Shown: positions 45,741 to 56,053 of the stretch, piece after piece | How the letters are laid out: the number at the start of each line of letters is the position of its first letter | Numbering within the stretch: position 1 is the first letter of the stretch | Source: Chitinophagaceae bacterium | GTDB taxonomy: Bacteria; Bacteroidota; Bacteroidia; Chitinophagales; Chitinophagaceae | NCBI GenBank assembly: GCA_004173235.1 | Contig: SEAC01000002.1 | Span: forward strand, 124,001 to 188,000 | Length of the DNA stretch: 64,000 nt | Direction of reading: 5' to 3' | Notes under the pieces: model-generated | Seen by the model: only the letters and a program-made list of their open reading frames with translations | Databases searched by the model: none | What the model was told of the DNA's origin: nothing | Translations under genes and position numbers: made by a program

Positions 45741-46058
45741 CTATTTTGGCACATGTGTGTGCTTTGAAAGGCGTGTTTCCCACAGATCTTCCCAATCAGG
45801 GTTCATTTCGGTAATAAGCCGGAGTTTTTGCGCGCGGTTGCCTCCTTTCAGACGTTTTTCTTCCGCAATTGCATCTTCGATACGATCGAAGACCCTGTAA
45901 TAAACCAATACGTGCACGTTGTATCGGGCGGTAAAACTGCGCTTGTCAGTGCCGGAACGATGCTCGAAAAGACGTGCGCCCAGGTTGGACGTAACTCCAA
46001 CATATAATGGCTTTCGACTTCTCGATGTAAGGATATAGACGAACCCTCCATGGACCAT
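45741..46058 (-). CDS. GIY-YIG endonuclease domain protein
   Basis: MVHGGFVYILTSRSRKPLYVGVTSNLGARLFEHRSG...ARYNVHVLVYYRVFDRIEDAIAEEKRLKGG; start set at 46058. Confidence 0.93.
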   Translation of the reverse strand: MVHGGFVYILTSRSRKPLYVGVTSNLGARLFEHRSGTDKRSFTARYNVHVLVYYRVFDRIEDAIAEEKRLKGGNRAQKLRLITEMNPDWEDLWETRLSKHTHVPK

Positions 46059-46149
46059 ATACTGAAGTTGCCGGAATCTGCTTCGGCAGCCATGAGGTTT
46101 TGCACCGCTTTTATTGGTATTTTTCACGGGCAGCAGGGTGTAAAAAAGA

Positions 46150-46198
46150 GCTTGCTTCGGCATTCGCCCTCCGGGACGATGCCTCGCAACGACGTCCC
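46150..46198 (-). repeat. GTCATTGCGAGG-type interspersed repeat (inverted), right flank of GIY-YIG
   Basis: Reverse complement GGGACGTCGTTGCGAGGCATCGTCCCGGAGGGCGAATGCCGAAGCAAGC. Confidence 0.7.
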
Positions 46199-46317
46199 AG
46201 CACCGAGATCGCCCCCTCAAATGCGGTTTTATTTTGATAAGTGGTAAAAGCCGGGCTTGCTTTTTCCCGTAATTTGGAGGCCTTGATTGCTCATACCCAA
46301 CTAAAATTCCTTTTATA

Positions 46318-49176
46318 ATGATCAAACGCAACGTACTGGTGCTTGCCGGTTCGATGCTGCTGTTTTCGGCAGCGGTTCGGGGCCAGGCGAAACTGGTAGA
46401 GAAAGTGACGAAGACAGGCACCGAGCTTGTCATCCCCTACGAAAAGTATGTGCTTCCCAACGGTCTTACGATCCTGGTGCACGAAGACCACAGCGACCCC
46501 GTGGTGCACGTGGACGTGACCTATCACGTGGGCTCCGCCCGCGAAGAGATCGGGAAGTCGGGCTTTGCCCACTTCTTCGAACACATGATGTTCCAGGGCT
46601 CCGACCACGTGGCCGACGAGCAGCACTTCAAACTGGTTCAGTCTTCGGGAGGTACGCTTAACGGCACCACCAATCAGGACCGAACCAACTATTTCGAAAC
46701 GGTTCCGTCGAACCAGCTCGAGAAGATGCTGTGGCTTGAAAGCGATCGCATGGGCTTCCTGCTCGACGCGGTGACGCAAAAGAAATTCGAGATCCAACGC
46801 TCTACGGTAAAGAACGAGCGCGGACAGAGCTACGACAACCGTCCCTACGGTCTGGCCAACGAGACGATCTCCCGCAACCTCTACCCCTATGGCCACCCTT
46901 ATAGCTGGATGACCATCGGCTACCTCGAAGACCTGAACCGTTCCGATGTGAACGACCTCAAGAACTTCTTCCTGCGCTGGTATGGCCCCAACAACGCAAC
47001 CGTTTCGGTTGGTGGCGATGTGAAGCCCGCCGACGTGGTGAGGCTTGTTGAGAAATATTTCGGCTCCATCCCGCGCGGTCCCGAAGTGACGCCGGTGAAA
47101 GTGCCTGCCGTGCTGGTTGACAAAGACCGCTACGTGACGATGGTGGACAACTATGCCCGCCTGCCGCGCTTCTACTACACACTGCCTACGGTGCCCAACT
47201 ATCACCCCGATATGGTGGCACTCGACTGCCTCGCCGAGATCCTCGGACAAGGCAAGAACTCGGTGCTTTATCAAACCGCGGTGAAGAAGCAGCTGGCCCT
47301 CAACGCCACGGCCTTCCACAGCAACTCCGAGCTGGCAGGTGAGTTCGAGTTCGACCTCGTGCCCGCCGCCGGCAAGAGCCTTGTGGATATGGAGAAGCTC
47401 GTTCGCGCCGCCTTCGATTCGTTTGAAGTGCGTGGCGTTACCGACGAAGACATTGCAAAATTCAAAGGTTCGCAGGAATCGCAGATGATCAACGGTCTTC
47501 AAAGCGTTTCGGGTAAAGTAAGCCGCCTGGCTTCGTACCAGACCTTCACCGGCAACCCCAACAAGATCGCGGAAGAACTGCGCGAGCTGAACGCCCTGAC
47601 GAAGGAAGACGTGATGCGTGTATACCGCCAGTATATCAAAGGCAAAGGTGCCGTCATCCTGAGCGTTGTGCCGAAAGGCCAGGAGCAACTGGTTGCAGCC
47701 GAGCCGAACTTCACCATCGATTCGAGCAATTATGCAAAGCCTGACTATGGATATGCAGGCCTCAAATACAACAAAGCGAAAGACAACTTCGATCGCGCCA
47801 AGATCCCCGCTGCAGGCCCTTCGCCCGTGGTGAAAGTGCCCGCCTTCTGGAAGAAGGATGGAGCCAATGGTCTGCGTATGATCGGTACGGAGAACAGCGA
47901 AGTGCCTACGGTTGTGGTATCGCTGTTCATCCCCGGTGGCCACCTTGCTTCTGCCGGCGACCTCACGAAAGTGGGTACGGCCAGCCTCTTTGCCGCCATG
48001 ATGAACGAAGACACGAAGAACCACAGCGCCGAGCAGATCGCGCAGGAGCTGTCGAAGCTGGGTGCCACGCTCAATATCTCCAGCGGCCTCAATGGCATCA
48101 CTGTAACGGTACAAAGCCTGAAGAAAAACCTCGACCCGGTGCTTGCACTGATGCAGGAGCGGATCTTCAAGCCCAACTTCACCGAAGCGGCATTCAACCG
48201 CCTCAAGAACCAGCGCATGCAGGCCTTCAAGCAAATGAAGTCGCAGCCAGCAGCTATTGCCGATGCTGTTTTTGCTAAGGTGAACTACGGTGCCAACCAC
48301 ATCCTCGGCATCAGCCCCAACGGCACCGAAGAAACGGTGAAGAACATCGAGCTGAAAGACATCGAGAACTATTACAACAACTACATCACTTCGCAGGGCG
48401 CACGCCTGGTTGTGGTAGGCGACATCAAGCAGGCCGAGGTGGAAGCGCGCATGGCTTTCCTGAAGCAGCTGCCAAACAAGAAGGTGGAACTCGCGAAGAT
48501 CGATCCTGCTCCCGCCGTTGACAAAACGAAGGTGTACATGGTAGACGTTCCGAAAGGCGCCCAGACTGAATTCCGCGTGGGTTATGCTACGGGTCAGAAG
48601 TGGGATGCAACAGGCGATTACTACCGCTCGGTGCTTGCCAACTATGCACTGGGTGGCAACTTCAACAGCCGCCTCAACCTCAACCTGCGCGAAGACAAGG
48701 GCTGGACCTACGGCGCAAACTCCTCGTTCCAGGGCAACTCGGTGAGCGGTGAATTCCGCTTCGCTTCGGGCATCCGCGCCGACGCAACCGACAGCGCGCT
48801 GTTCGAGATCATGAAAGATGTGAAAGACTACGTGGCCGGCGGCCCTAACGCCGAAGAAGTAGCTTTCATGAAGGACGCCATCGGACAGTTCGACGCCCTG
48901 CGCTATGAAACTCCGGCCCAGAAGGCCCAGTTCATCAGCCGTGTGCTCGAGTACAACCTGCCTGCCAACTACACCGAGCAGCAGAACAAGATCCTGAAGA
49001 ACATTACCCGCGAAGACCTCAGCAAAATCGCCAAGCGCATGATCCAGCCCGAAAAGCTGAACATCCTGCTGGTGGGCGACAAAGCCAAGGTGCTTGAGAA
49101 AGTGAAGAAGCTCGGCTACGAAGTGGTAGAGCTCGACGCCGACGGTAAGCGCGTTGGTGAGAAGAAGGAGTTCTAA
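46318..49176 (+). CDS. M16 family metallopeptidase (paralog of 42826-45666)
   Basis: GFAHFFEHMMFQGSDH; extensive identity with the upstream paralog. Confidence 0.95.
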   Translation: MIKRNVLVLAGSMLLFSAAVRGQAKLVEKVTKTGTELVIPYEKYVLPNGLTILVHEDHSDPVVHVDVTYHVGSAREEIGKSGFAHFFEHMMFQGSDHVADEQHFKLVQSSGGTLNGTTNQDRTNYFETVPSNQLEKMLWLESDRMGFLLDAVTQKKFEIQRSTVKNERGQSYDNRPYGLANETISRNLYPYGHPYSWMTIGYLEDLNRSDVNDLKNFFLRWYGPNNATVSVGGDVKPADVVRLVEKYFGSIPRGPEVTPVKVPAVLVDKDRYVTMVDNYARLPRFYYTLPTVPNYHPDMVALDCLAEILGQGKNSVLYQTAVKKQLALNATAFHSNSELAGEFEFDLVPAAGKSLVDMEKLVRAAFDSFEVRGVTDEDIAKFKGSQESQMINGLQSVSGKVSRLASYQTFTGNPNKIAEELRELNALTKEDVMRVYRQYIKGKGAVILSVVPKGQEQLVAAEPNFTIDSSNYAKPDYGYAGLKYNKAKDNFDRAKIPAAGPSPVVKVPAFWKKDGANGLRMIGTENSEVPTVVVSLFIPGGHLASAGDLTKVGTASLFAAMMNEDTKNHSAEQIAQELSKLGATLNISSGLNGITVTVQSLKKNLDPVLALMQERIFKPNFTEAAFNRLKNQRMQAFKQMKSQPAAIADAVFAKVNYGANHILGISPNGTEETVKNIELKDIENYYNNYITSQGARLVVVGDIKQAEVEARMAFLKQLPNKKVELAKIDPAPAVDKTKVYMVDVPKGAQTEFRVGYATGQKWDATGDYYRSVLANYALGGNFNSRLNLNLREDKGWTYGANSSFQGNSVSGEFRFASGIRADATDSALFEIMKDVKDYVAGGPNAEEVAFMKDAIGQFDALRYETPAQKAQFISRVLEYNLPANYTEQQNKILKNITREDLSKIAKRMIQPEKLNILLVGDKAKVLEKVKKLGYEVVELDADGKRVGEKKEF

Positions 49177-49224
49177 ACCCCACCCCTCCCCGGGAGGGAG
49201 GGGAGTTGAGCTCCCAACATAAAG

Positions 49225-49252
49225 AAAGCCGCCCGAGGAGGGCGGCTTTCTT
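49225..49252 (+). terminator. Intrinsic terminator
   Basis: AAAGCCGCCC-GAGGA-GGGCGGCTTTCTT. Confidence 0.85.
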
Positions 49253-49357
49253 ATTTCGGTTCACTTACGGCTCGCGACTCAAGAACGGATGCCAGAGGCA
49301 TCGGTTCTTTATTACTTGCGTCAGCCTTTCACGATTGACGATTGACGATTCACGTCC

Positions 49358-50221
49358 TCACGGCGCGAAGAATGGCGTCACGATCGTTACTACCTGTGCC
49401 ATCGTCAGCGGCTCGTCGAAAGCTTCGGAAGCGCGATCGGCATTGATGGAAGCGGTAACGATGTTCACCGTTGCCTGGGTGGTCAGTTCTTCGCCATTAT
49501 ACGAAGCCTGGATGGCGGAGTTGAGGCCGCTGTTGCCCGTATCGATGTTCGATTGGTTGAGCGTGATCCAGGGCTTCACCGTGCCCGTTACCAGCATGTT
49601 GTTGGCGCGGCGCATCTGGCGGATGTGCGATGCGTGGCGAGCTTCCACCGAGTGGATGTTGAGTGCCGCCGTGAGCACATCGTTGTTGCTGATCAGATTC
49701 GGTGCCTGTCCCTTGTAGGCACGCACGCCGGTGTCTTCGAAGGTTTGTGCAACAGCCAGGAACACCGGGTAGCTGGTAAAAGTGTTGTTGCCCAGCGGAC
49801 CGGTGCCGCTGCCGCCGCCCGCGGAGAAGTCGAAGTTGGGCCGTGCAATGGCCGTGCCGCCAAGGTTGGCGATGGCCATGCGGAGAAACTGCACGTGTGC
49901 ATTCTCGTGGTCGCGGATGGTGGTCATGGCGCCGGTGGCCGCGCCAGCAGGAATGAGGCCTGCAGCTGCAACGCCACGCGTGTAGAATTCGGCTTCCAGG
50001 TATTCGAGCTTCAACGCGAAGTTGAGCACGTCTACGATGGCGGCGTTGTTTTGTCCGTATGCTTTGTTGAGCAGGCCACCGAGCGCAGTTGGCAGTGCAG
50101 CCAGCGCCAGCGTTTTGCCGAGCGTGGCAAAGCGTTGCATTGCCTGGCGGCGCGTGTCCACGCGGTCATACACTTCGGGATCCACTTTCTCGATCTCGTT
50201 GATGATATTCTGAAGATTCAT
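49358..50221 (-). CDS. Ferritin-like domain-containing protein
   Basis: FALKLEYLEAEFYTRGVAA...IRDHENAHVQFLR...SVEARHASHIRQMR. Confidence 0.85.
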   Translation of the reverse strand: MNLQNIINEIEKVDPEVYDRVDTRRQAMQRFATLGKTLALAALPTALGGLLNKAYGQNNAAIVDVLNFALKLEYLEAEFYTRGVAAAGLIPAGAATGAMTTIRDHENAHVQFLRMAIANLGGTAIARPNFDFSAGGGSGTGPLGNNTFTSYPVFLAVAQTFEDTGVRAYKGQAPNLISNNDVLTAALNIHSVEARHASHIRQMRRANNMLVTGTVKPWITLNQSNIDTGNSGLNSAIQASYNGEELTTQATVNIVTASINADRASEAFDEPLTMAQVVTIVTPFFAP

Positions 50222-50232
50222 GGATTGCTGTT

Positions 50233-50937
50233 TTAGTTCGTGGGAAGATTGTTCGCGTTGATCGGCGTCGTTACGTAGGCACCGGCGATGGCCAGCACTT
50301 CGGCAGGTGTGCGCGATTTGTCGAGGCCGTTGGCGTCGATCACTTCACTGTTGGCGAAGGTGCCATTGGAAATCAGGTCGCGGATGAGCGCGGCGTGGCG
50401 TGCCTCAACCGATACGATCTTGCCTGCGAGCGTGAGGAAGTCGGCACTGGTGAGCAGCTTGCCCGCTCCGTTGTAGGCCGAAACACCGAGGTCTTCAAAT
50501 GCTTTTGCCGTTGCGAGGACGGAGTCGCGGCTGGAGAAGTTGATGCTGCTGAAGTTCACGACAAGGTCCTGGATGGCATTGGAACCCAGTGCGGCCTTGA
50601 AGAAATCGCGGTGCGCGATCTCGTGGTCGCGGATGTCGCGCAGGTACTCGGTTTCGAGCGCCGACATTCCTGAGTAAGGCGTCAGCATCACCTGCATGTA
50701 GAACGCTGCTTCCAGTTGCTCGAGCGCATACGCATAGTTGAGCACACCGGTGTCGCCGCTGCCGAGGTTCACGGCATTCGCGCCGGGCATAACGGGATCG
50801 TCCTTCTTGCTGCAGGCTTGTCCTAACACAAGAGTAGCTGCGGCGGCGCCAGAGAACAGTAAAAACTTGCGGCGGTGCAGCGGGGCATGCAAAGAGGTGC
50901 CTGCCGGCTCATTCGTGGCCGTTGATTGCGGATCCAT
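50233..50937 (-). CDS. Ferritin-like domain-containing protein with Tat/lipoprotein-like leader
   Basis: HRRKFLLFSGAAAATLVLGQAC; YALEQLEAAFYMQVM...IRDHEIAHRDFFKAAL...SVEARHAALIRDL. Confidence 0.87.
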   Translation of the reverse strand: MDPQSTATNEPAGTSLHAPLHRRKFLLFSGAAAATLVLGQACSKKDDPVMPGANAVNLGSGDTGVLNYAYALEQLEAAFYMQVMLTPYSGMSALETEYLRDIRDHEIAHRDFFKAALGSNAIQDLVVNFSSINFSSRDSVLATAKAFEDLGVSAYNGAGKLLTSADFLTLAGKIVSVEARHAALIRDLISNGTFANSEVIDANGLDKSRTPAEVLAIAGAYVTTPINANNLPTN

Positions 50938-51145
50938 ACTGTATCGTTTAGGGGTTTATAAAATATGCGGTACGTGGGAGTTACGAGAGAAGGAAAGCAT
51001 TTGGTTTTAATGCTTCACCCTTTTTTATTACAAATGCCATACTTCGGGCAAACGTCACGCTTTCGTTTAACGGATGCCCTGTGCCGGTCCCAATGCATCC
51101 ACGCGTGGGGTGACTCTAGCAAACATGCTGCGTAGCATGTTGCTC

Positions 51146-51180
51146 AAAAAAAGCGGCCCCGGTTGTTACACCGGGGCCGC
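51146..51180 (-). terminator. Intrinsic terminator downstream of the RND efflux operon
   Basis: Minus GCGGCCCCGG-TGTAACAA-CCGGGGCCGC followed by T-run. Confidence 0.85.
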
Positions 51181-51207
51181 AGCCTTTCTAGTAAATGATA
51201 TCCTGTC

Positions 51208-54200
51208 TTACGCTTCGGTCGTCGAAACTTTTGTGCCCGGAAACTGGCGTTGCTGGCCCATCCATACGCGGCGTCCCTGTATGCGGCGCACCAGGAACAT
51301 GATGCCGACGGTTATAAAAAAGAACGGTCCGAGGAAGCCCAGCAGGGCTACGAACTTCGTTCCATAGAATCGCTCCATAGGCCGGCGCAGGCGCTCCGAG
51401 ATGAGGTACATGCTCGGAACCATGATCAGCGTGAGGAAGAAGGCGAAGATAAGTCCGAAGATGATCGTCCAGGAAAGCGGTCCCCAGAACACCACGCTGT
51501 CGCCTCCGAAGAAGATATGCGGGTTGAGGTGCTGGAAGAAGCTCACGAAATCGATATTGAAGCCTACCGCCAGCGGCAGTAGTCCGAGCATCGTTGCCAG
51601 CGCCGTCAGCAACACCGGTATGATGCGGATCTTGCCCGCCTGGATCGCTGCCTCACGGGTGCGCATGCCACGGCCCCGCAGCTCGTCGGTGAACTCGATC
51701 AGCAGGATGCCGTTCTTCACCACGATACCCGCAAGCCCCACGATACCCACGCCGAACATGATCTGTGCGATCACCATTCCGGTCAGTGCATAACCAAGGT
51801 ACACACCGATGATGGAAAAGAAGATCTCCGTTAGCACGATGAAGGGCTTCGACATCGAATTGAACTGCAGCACGAGGATGAGGAAGATCGTAAGCAGCGC
51901 ATAGATCAGCGACTTGCCGAGGAACGACATCGTTTCTGCCTGCTGCTCGCTCACGCCGCTCTGGCGCACGGTCACCGTTGCCGGTACCTTGTATTTACGC
52001 TTGAAGTCATCGAGCTTGAGCGCCAGTGCCGCATTGATCTTGTCTACCTGGCTCGGGTCGAGCACATTCGATTGCAGCTGGATGGTGCGCTTGATGTTCT
52101 TGCGCCGGATGCCACCCGTAGTGTTGGTATTGTCGGTATGCGCTACGGCACTCAGCGGTATTTGCTTGATGGCGCCGCTGGTGAAGTCGCGGAACGTGAT
52201 GCGCATGTTCATCAGGTCGGTGATGTTGTTGCGCACGAGGTCGCTGTAGCGGAGCTGTATCTTGTACTCGTCCTCGCCTTCCTTCAGCTTGCTCACCTCC
52301 CGCCCGAACACTGCGGTGCGAAGCTCCATCCCGATCTGGGCGGTGGAAATGCCTTCGGCAAGCGCACGCTCGCGGTCCACGATCACCGAGATCTCGGGGT
52401 TGTTCAGGTCCACGTCGGTGCGCAGGTGCTCGATGCCCTCAACACGGTTCGTGTCGATAAAATTGCGGATGTCGGTAGCCACCCTGGCGATCTCGTCGAA
52501 GTTGTCGCCGATCACTTCCACGTTCACCGGGGGATCGGTCGGGGGACCGCCGTTTTCCATGCTCACGGTGACCTCTGCACCTGGAATGCCCTGCACGGCC
52601 GCGCGTATCGAATCAAGGAAAGGCATGGTGGCCTTGCCGTGACGCTTTTCGTATTCCACGAAGGATACCTGCACGCGCCCGAGGTTGGGCTGCGTAGAGC
52701 GATTGATATCGTTCGGATCGCCGGCACTCACCGCCACGTTGGCGATGATGCTTTCCACGATCGAACCTTCCGTGCCCGGCTTTTCTTTCTCCAGCACTTT
52801 GTAAATGCGGCGCTCCAGCACCTGCGTTATGGAGTCGGTATATTCCACATCGGTGCCCACAGGCAGCTTGATGTAAGTGAACACGAAGTTGGGATCGCCG
52901 CTCGGGAAGAACGTTGAGCCGTTGCCGCGCAACTGCTGCAGCATGATGGCGATAGGGAACAGCAAGAACATCGCCAACAGCAGCCATGCGGGCCTCGAGC
53001 CCACCAGCACCCAGCGCAGCAGCGACTCGTAGCGGTTCATCAGGCGCGGCATCAGCCGGTTCTGGAACCAATGAATGACGTCGCGCAGCACGAACACGTT
53101 GAGGATCGATAGCAGCACCATGAAGAGCAGGAAGTTGGCGAAGCCATGCCAGCCCGCAAAATGGAACAAGACTCCAAAGGCGATCGCGGCCCAGAAGATG
53201 GGGCGGCGGAACAGCATGCGTTTCGGCGATTCGTATTCACGGCCTTCTGGTTTCATAAACGAAACCGCGAACACGGGGTTGAACACGAAGGCTACGATGA
53301 GCGACGCCGCCAGCGTGAGGATCAGCATCGTAGGCAGGTAGATCATGAACTTGCCGATGATGCCTTTCCAGAATAGAAGCGGGAAGAACGGCGCGAGTGT
53401 GGTTGCCGTGCCCGCAAGCACCGGTATCCACACCTCGCCGGCGGCCTCCTTGGCCGAGCGCACGATCGGGATCTTGCCATTGGCATAGATGCGGTGCGTG
53501 TTCTCGATCACCACGATGGCATCATCCACGATGATGCCAAGACCGAACAGGAGTGCAAAGAGGACGATGAAGTTGAGCGTAATGGGGGTTCCTACAATGC
53601 CGTCGGCAATGGGGAGGAACAGGAAGGCGACGAACACAGACAGCGGCACAGAGAGCGCCACGAAGAACGCGTTGGTTACGCCCATGAAGAACATCAGCAC
53701 TACCAGCACCAGTATGAAGCCGATGATGATCGTATTTACCAGCTCGTTGAAAGACGTTTTCGTTTGCTTGCTCTGGTCGCCGGTGAACACGGCACGGAGG
53801 TCGGGAGGCAGTTCACTTTTTGCTTGCATATCGGCAATTACAGCTTTCACCTTGTCGGATGCGTCGATGAGGTTTTCGCCCGAGCGCTTCACGACGTTGA
53901 TGGTGATAACGGGCTTGCCATCGAGGCGGGCATACGATTCCTTTTCCTTCATCGTGTCCACGATAGTGGCGATGTCGCGCAGGTAGATGGGCGCGCCGGC
54001 AGTGTTCTTCACCACGATGTTCTGCATGTCGAGCGCTGTTACGAACTGGCCTTTTACACGGAGCGTGCGCTTCATGTTGCCTACTTCGATCTGGCCGCCG
54101 GTGATGTCGTTGTTCTCGTACTTGATGGCGTTGTCGATGTCGTTGAAAGTGATGCGCGCGGCCTGCATCTTGTAGGGGTCTACGTTTACCTGGATCTCGC

Positions 54201-54789
54201 GCTCGGGCGCACCCACGATATCGGCACGCGTGATCTCCTTCAGTTCCTCGATGCGGTCCTGAATGTCGTCGGCATACTGCTTCAGCTTCATGGCGTCGTA
54301 ATTGCCCGAAATGTTGAGGTACATGATGGGCATCTCCGAAAACGAAAACTCCTGCACATCGGGTTCCTGGGTGAGGTCGGTAGGAAGGTCGGTGCGCGCC
54401 TTGTCCACCGCATCCTTCACCTTCTGCTTTGCCAGGTCGGTCTTCACGTCGGTGTCGAATTCGACGGTGATGAGCGAATAGTCCTGCTGCGAGATGGAGT
54501 TGACCTTATTCACCTTGGCACCGGAGATCGACTTGATCTGCTTCTCGATGGGACGCGTGATGAGGTTCTCGATGTCTTTGGGCGAGTTGCCGAAGTTGAC
54601 CGTGACCACCGAAATAGTGGGCACTACGATGTCGGGAAATTGCTCCTTCGGCATCGTATTGAATTTGGTAAGGCCATACAGCGAGATCAGGATGGCCAGG
54701 ATGTAAACAACCGTCCGGTTGTCTACCGCCCAGCTCGTAACCCCGAACTGTTTGAATTTTTTGCCGACGCCTTCTATTAGCTTTTTCAT
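51208..54789 (-). CDS. RND efflux transporter permease (AcrB/HAE1-like)
   Basis: 12-TM RND architecture; LFGLGIIVDDAIVVIENTHR; GIVGLAGIVVKNGILLIEF. Confidence 0.95.
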   Translation of the reverse strand: MKKLIEGVGKKFKQFGVTSWAVDNRTVVYILAILISLYGLTKFNTMPKEQFPDIVVPTISVVTVNFGNSPKDIENLITRPIEKQIKSISGAKVNKVNSISQQDYSLITVEFDTDVKTDLAKQKVKDAVDKARTDLPTDLTQEPDVQEFSFSEMPIMYLNISGNYDAMKLKQYADDIQDRIEELKEITRADIVGAPEREIQVNVDPYKMQAARITFNDIDNAIKYENNDITGGQIEVGNMKRTLRVKGQFVTALDMQNIVVKNTAGAPIYLRDIATIVDTMKEKESYARLDGKPVITINVVKRSGENLIDASDKVKAVIADMQAKSELPPDLRAVFTGDQSKQTKTSFNELVNTIIIGFILVLVVLMFFMGVTNAFFVALSVPLSVFVAFLFLPIADGIVGTPITLNFIVLFALLFGLGIIVDDAIVVIENTHRIYANGKIPIVRSAKEAAGEVWIPVLAGTATTLAPFFPLLFWKGIIGKFMIYLPTMLILTLAASLIVAFVFNPVFAVSFMKPEGREYESPKRMLFRRPIFWAAIAFGVLFHFAGWHGFANFLLFMVLLSILNVFVLRDVIHWFQNRLMPRLMNRYESLLRWVLVGSRPAWLLLAMFLLFPIAIMLQQLRGNGSTFFPSGDPNFVFTYIKLPVGTDVEYTDSITQVLERRIYKVLEKEKPGTEGSIVESIIANVAVSAGDPNDINRSTQPNLGRVQVSFVEYEKRHGKATMPFLDSIRAAVQGIPGAEVTVSMENGGPPTDPPVNVEVIGDNFDEIARVATDIRNFIDTNRVEGIEHLRTDVDLNNPEISVIVDRERALAEGISTAQIGMELRTAVFGREVSKLKEGEDEYKIQLRYSDLVRNNITDLMNMRITFRDFTSGAIKQIPLSAVAHTDNTNTTGGIRRKNIKRTIQLQSNVLDPSQVDKINAALALKLDDFKRKYKVPATVTVRQSGVSEQQAETMSFLGKSLIYALLTIFLILVLQFNSMSKPFIVLTEIFFSIIGVYLGYALTGMVIAQIMFGVGIVGLAGIVVKNGILLIEFTDELRGRGMRTREAAIQAGKIRIIPVLLTALATMLGLLPLAVGFNIDFVSFFQHLNPHIFFGGDSVVFWGPLSWTIIFGLIFAFFLTLIMVPSMYLISERLRRPMERFYGTKFVALLGFLGPFFFITVGIMFLVRRIQGRRVWMGQQRQFPGTKVSTTEA

Positions 54790-54870
54790 TTGAAACTGTT
54801 TTGGTCAATGGTCAATGGTCAATAGTGAATTGGGGGAAGGTCCTGGACCACTCACCGTTCACCATTCACC

Positions 54871-56031
54871 CTACTTTGCAATCGCTACCGCCTGTCCTTC
54901 ATAAAGCTCCTGGTAGCCTTCCGTGATCAGCTGGTCGCCTGCGCTCAGTCCGCTCTTTACTTCGATGCGCTCGGCATACGATTCGCCCACCGTGATGGTG
55001 CGTTTGCGCGCTACCGACTTATCGCCTTCCTTCGCGAGCACATATACATACTTCCCTTTCTCATCGCTCTGCACCACGTTGAGCGGCACTGTTACCACGT
55101 TGGGATTGCTGTAATCCTGGATCTTCACCTGCACCACCTGGTTGGGTTTCAGCTGGGCGTCGGCAGGAATACGTGCCTCCACGATAAAGCCACGCGTATC
55201 GGCATTGATCGACTGGCTGATGAGCGAGATGGTGCTGTTGATGGTGCGGTTCACGTCGGGCAGGTAGAGCAGTACGGGCGTGCCTTTTTTCACACGGGGC
55301 AGGTACGTTTCCGGGATGTTGGCCGTCACCTTCAGCGCGCTGTTGTTTACGATCTTGATGTGCGGGCCCATCGGGTTGGCCATGAACATTTCGCCGGGAT
55401 GCACCGTCACTTCTTCGGCAATGCCGCTTGTTTCGGCGTATACGTTACTGAGGTTGGCGGCCTCGCGCAGCGTGGCTACCTGGCGCTCCGCGTTGGTCAC
55501 GTTGCTGCGGGCCTGCACCAGCTGCACTTCGGTGCCGATGTCTTCTTTCCACAGACGCTGCTGGCGGTTGTAGAGGTCGCGGGCCACGGCGAGCTGTGCT
55601 TCGGCCTGCGCCACCTGTGCGCGTTGCACGGCGTCGTCGAGCTTGAGCAGCAGCTGTCCCTTGCGCACGTTGTCGCCCTGCTTCACATACACGGCTTTCA
55701 CGAGGCCACCCCCATTGCGCGCTGCGGCATACGACATGTTGTTGCTTTCTACCCTGCCCTGCAGCTCGATGTAGTGCGTGAAGTTGTCGTTGCCGATGTT
55801 CATCACGCTTACGAGGCGGGCGGTGGAGGCAGCCGCCGAAGGATCTGCCCTGGCGATCTCGGCTTCGAGGGCAGCGATCTGGCCACTGAGCTTCTGCTGC
55901 TGTTCATGCAGCTTCTGCAGCTCGGCTCTCTTGTCGTTGAGCGAGGCATTGCTGTCTTTCTTCGAGCCGCCACAGGCAGCAAGAAGCAGCAAGAGTACTA
56001 TTCCGGAAATGAATCTTTTCATGATCGTCAT
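54871..56031 (-). CDS. RND efflux periplasmic adaptor subunit
   Basis: Lipoprotein leader LLLLLAACG; VKAVYVKQGDNVRKGQLLLKLDD hairpin/lipoyl region. Confidence 0.94.
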   Translation of the reverse strand: MTIMKRFISGIVLLLLLAACGGSKKDSNASLNDKRAELQKLHEQQQKLSGQIAALEAEIARADPSAAASTARLVSVMNIGNDNFTHYIELQGRVESNNMSYAAARNGGGLVKAVYVKQGDNVRKGQLLLKLDDAVQRAQVAQAEAQLAVARDLYNRQQRLWKEDIGTEVQLVQARSNVTNAERQVATLREAANLSNVYAETSGIAEEVTVHPGEMFMANPMGPHIKIVNNSALKVTANIPETYLPRVKKGTPVLLYLPDVNRTINSTISLISQSINADTRGFIVEARIPADAQLKPNQVVQVKIQDYSNPNVVTVPLNVVQSDEKGKYVYVLAKEGDKSVARKRTITVGESYAERIEVKSGLSAGDQLITEGYQELYEGQAVAIAK

Positions 56032-56053
56032 TTAAGATGTGGTGGTTTCGGTT

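Noticed and set aside
46291-48300. 669-aa - strand ORF
   Set aside because: Antisense to M16 peptidase 2; its mirror occurs in paralog 1, as expected for shadow ORFs
53494-54780. 428-aa + strand ORF
   Set aside because: Antisense to the RND permease
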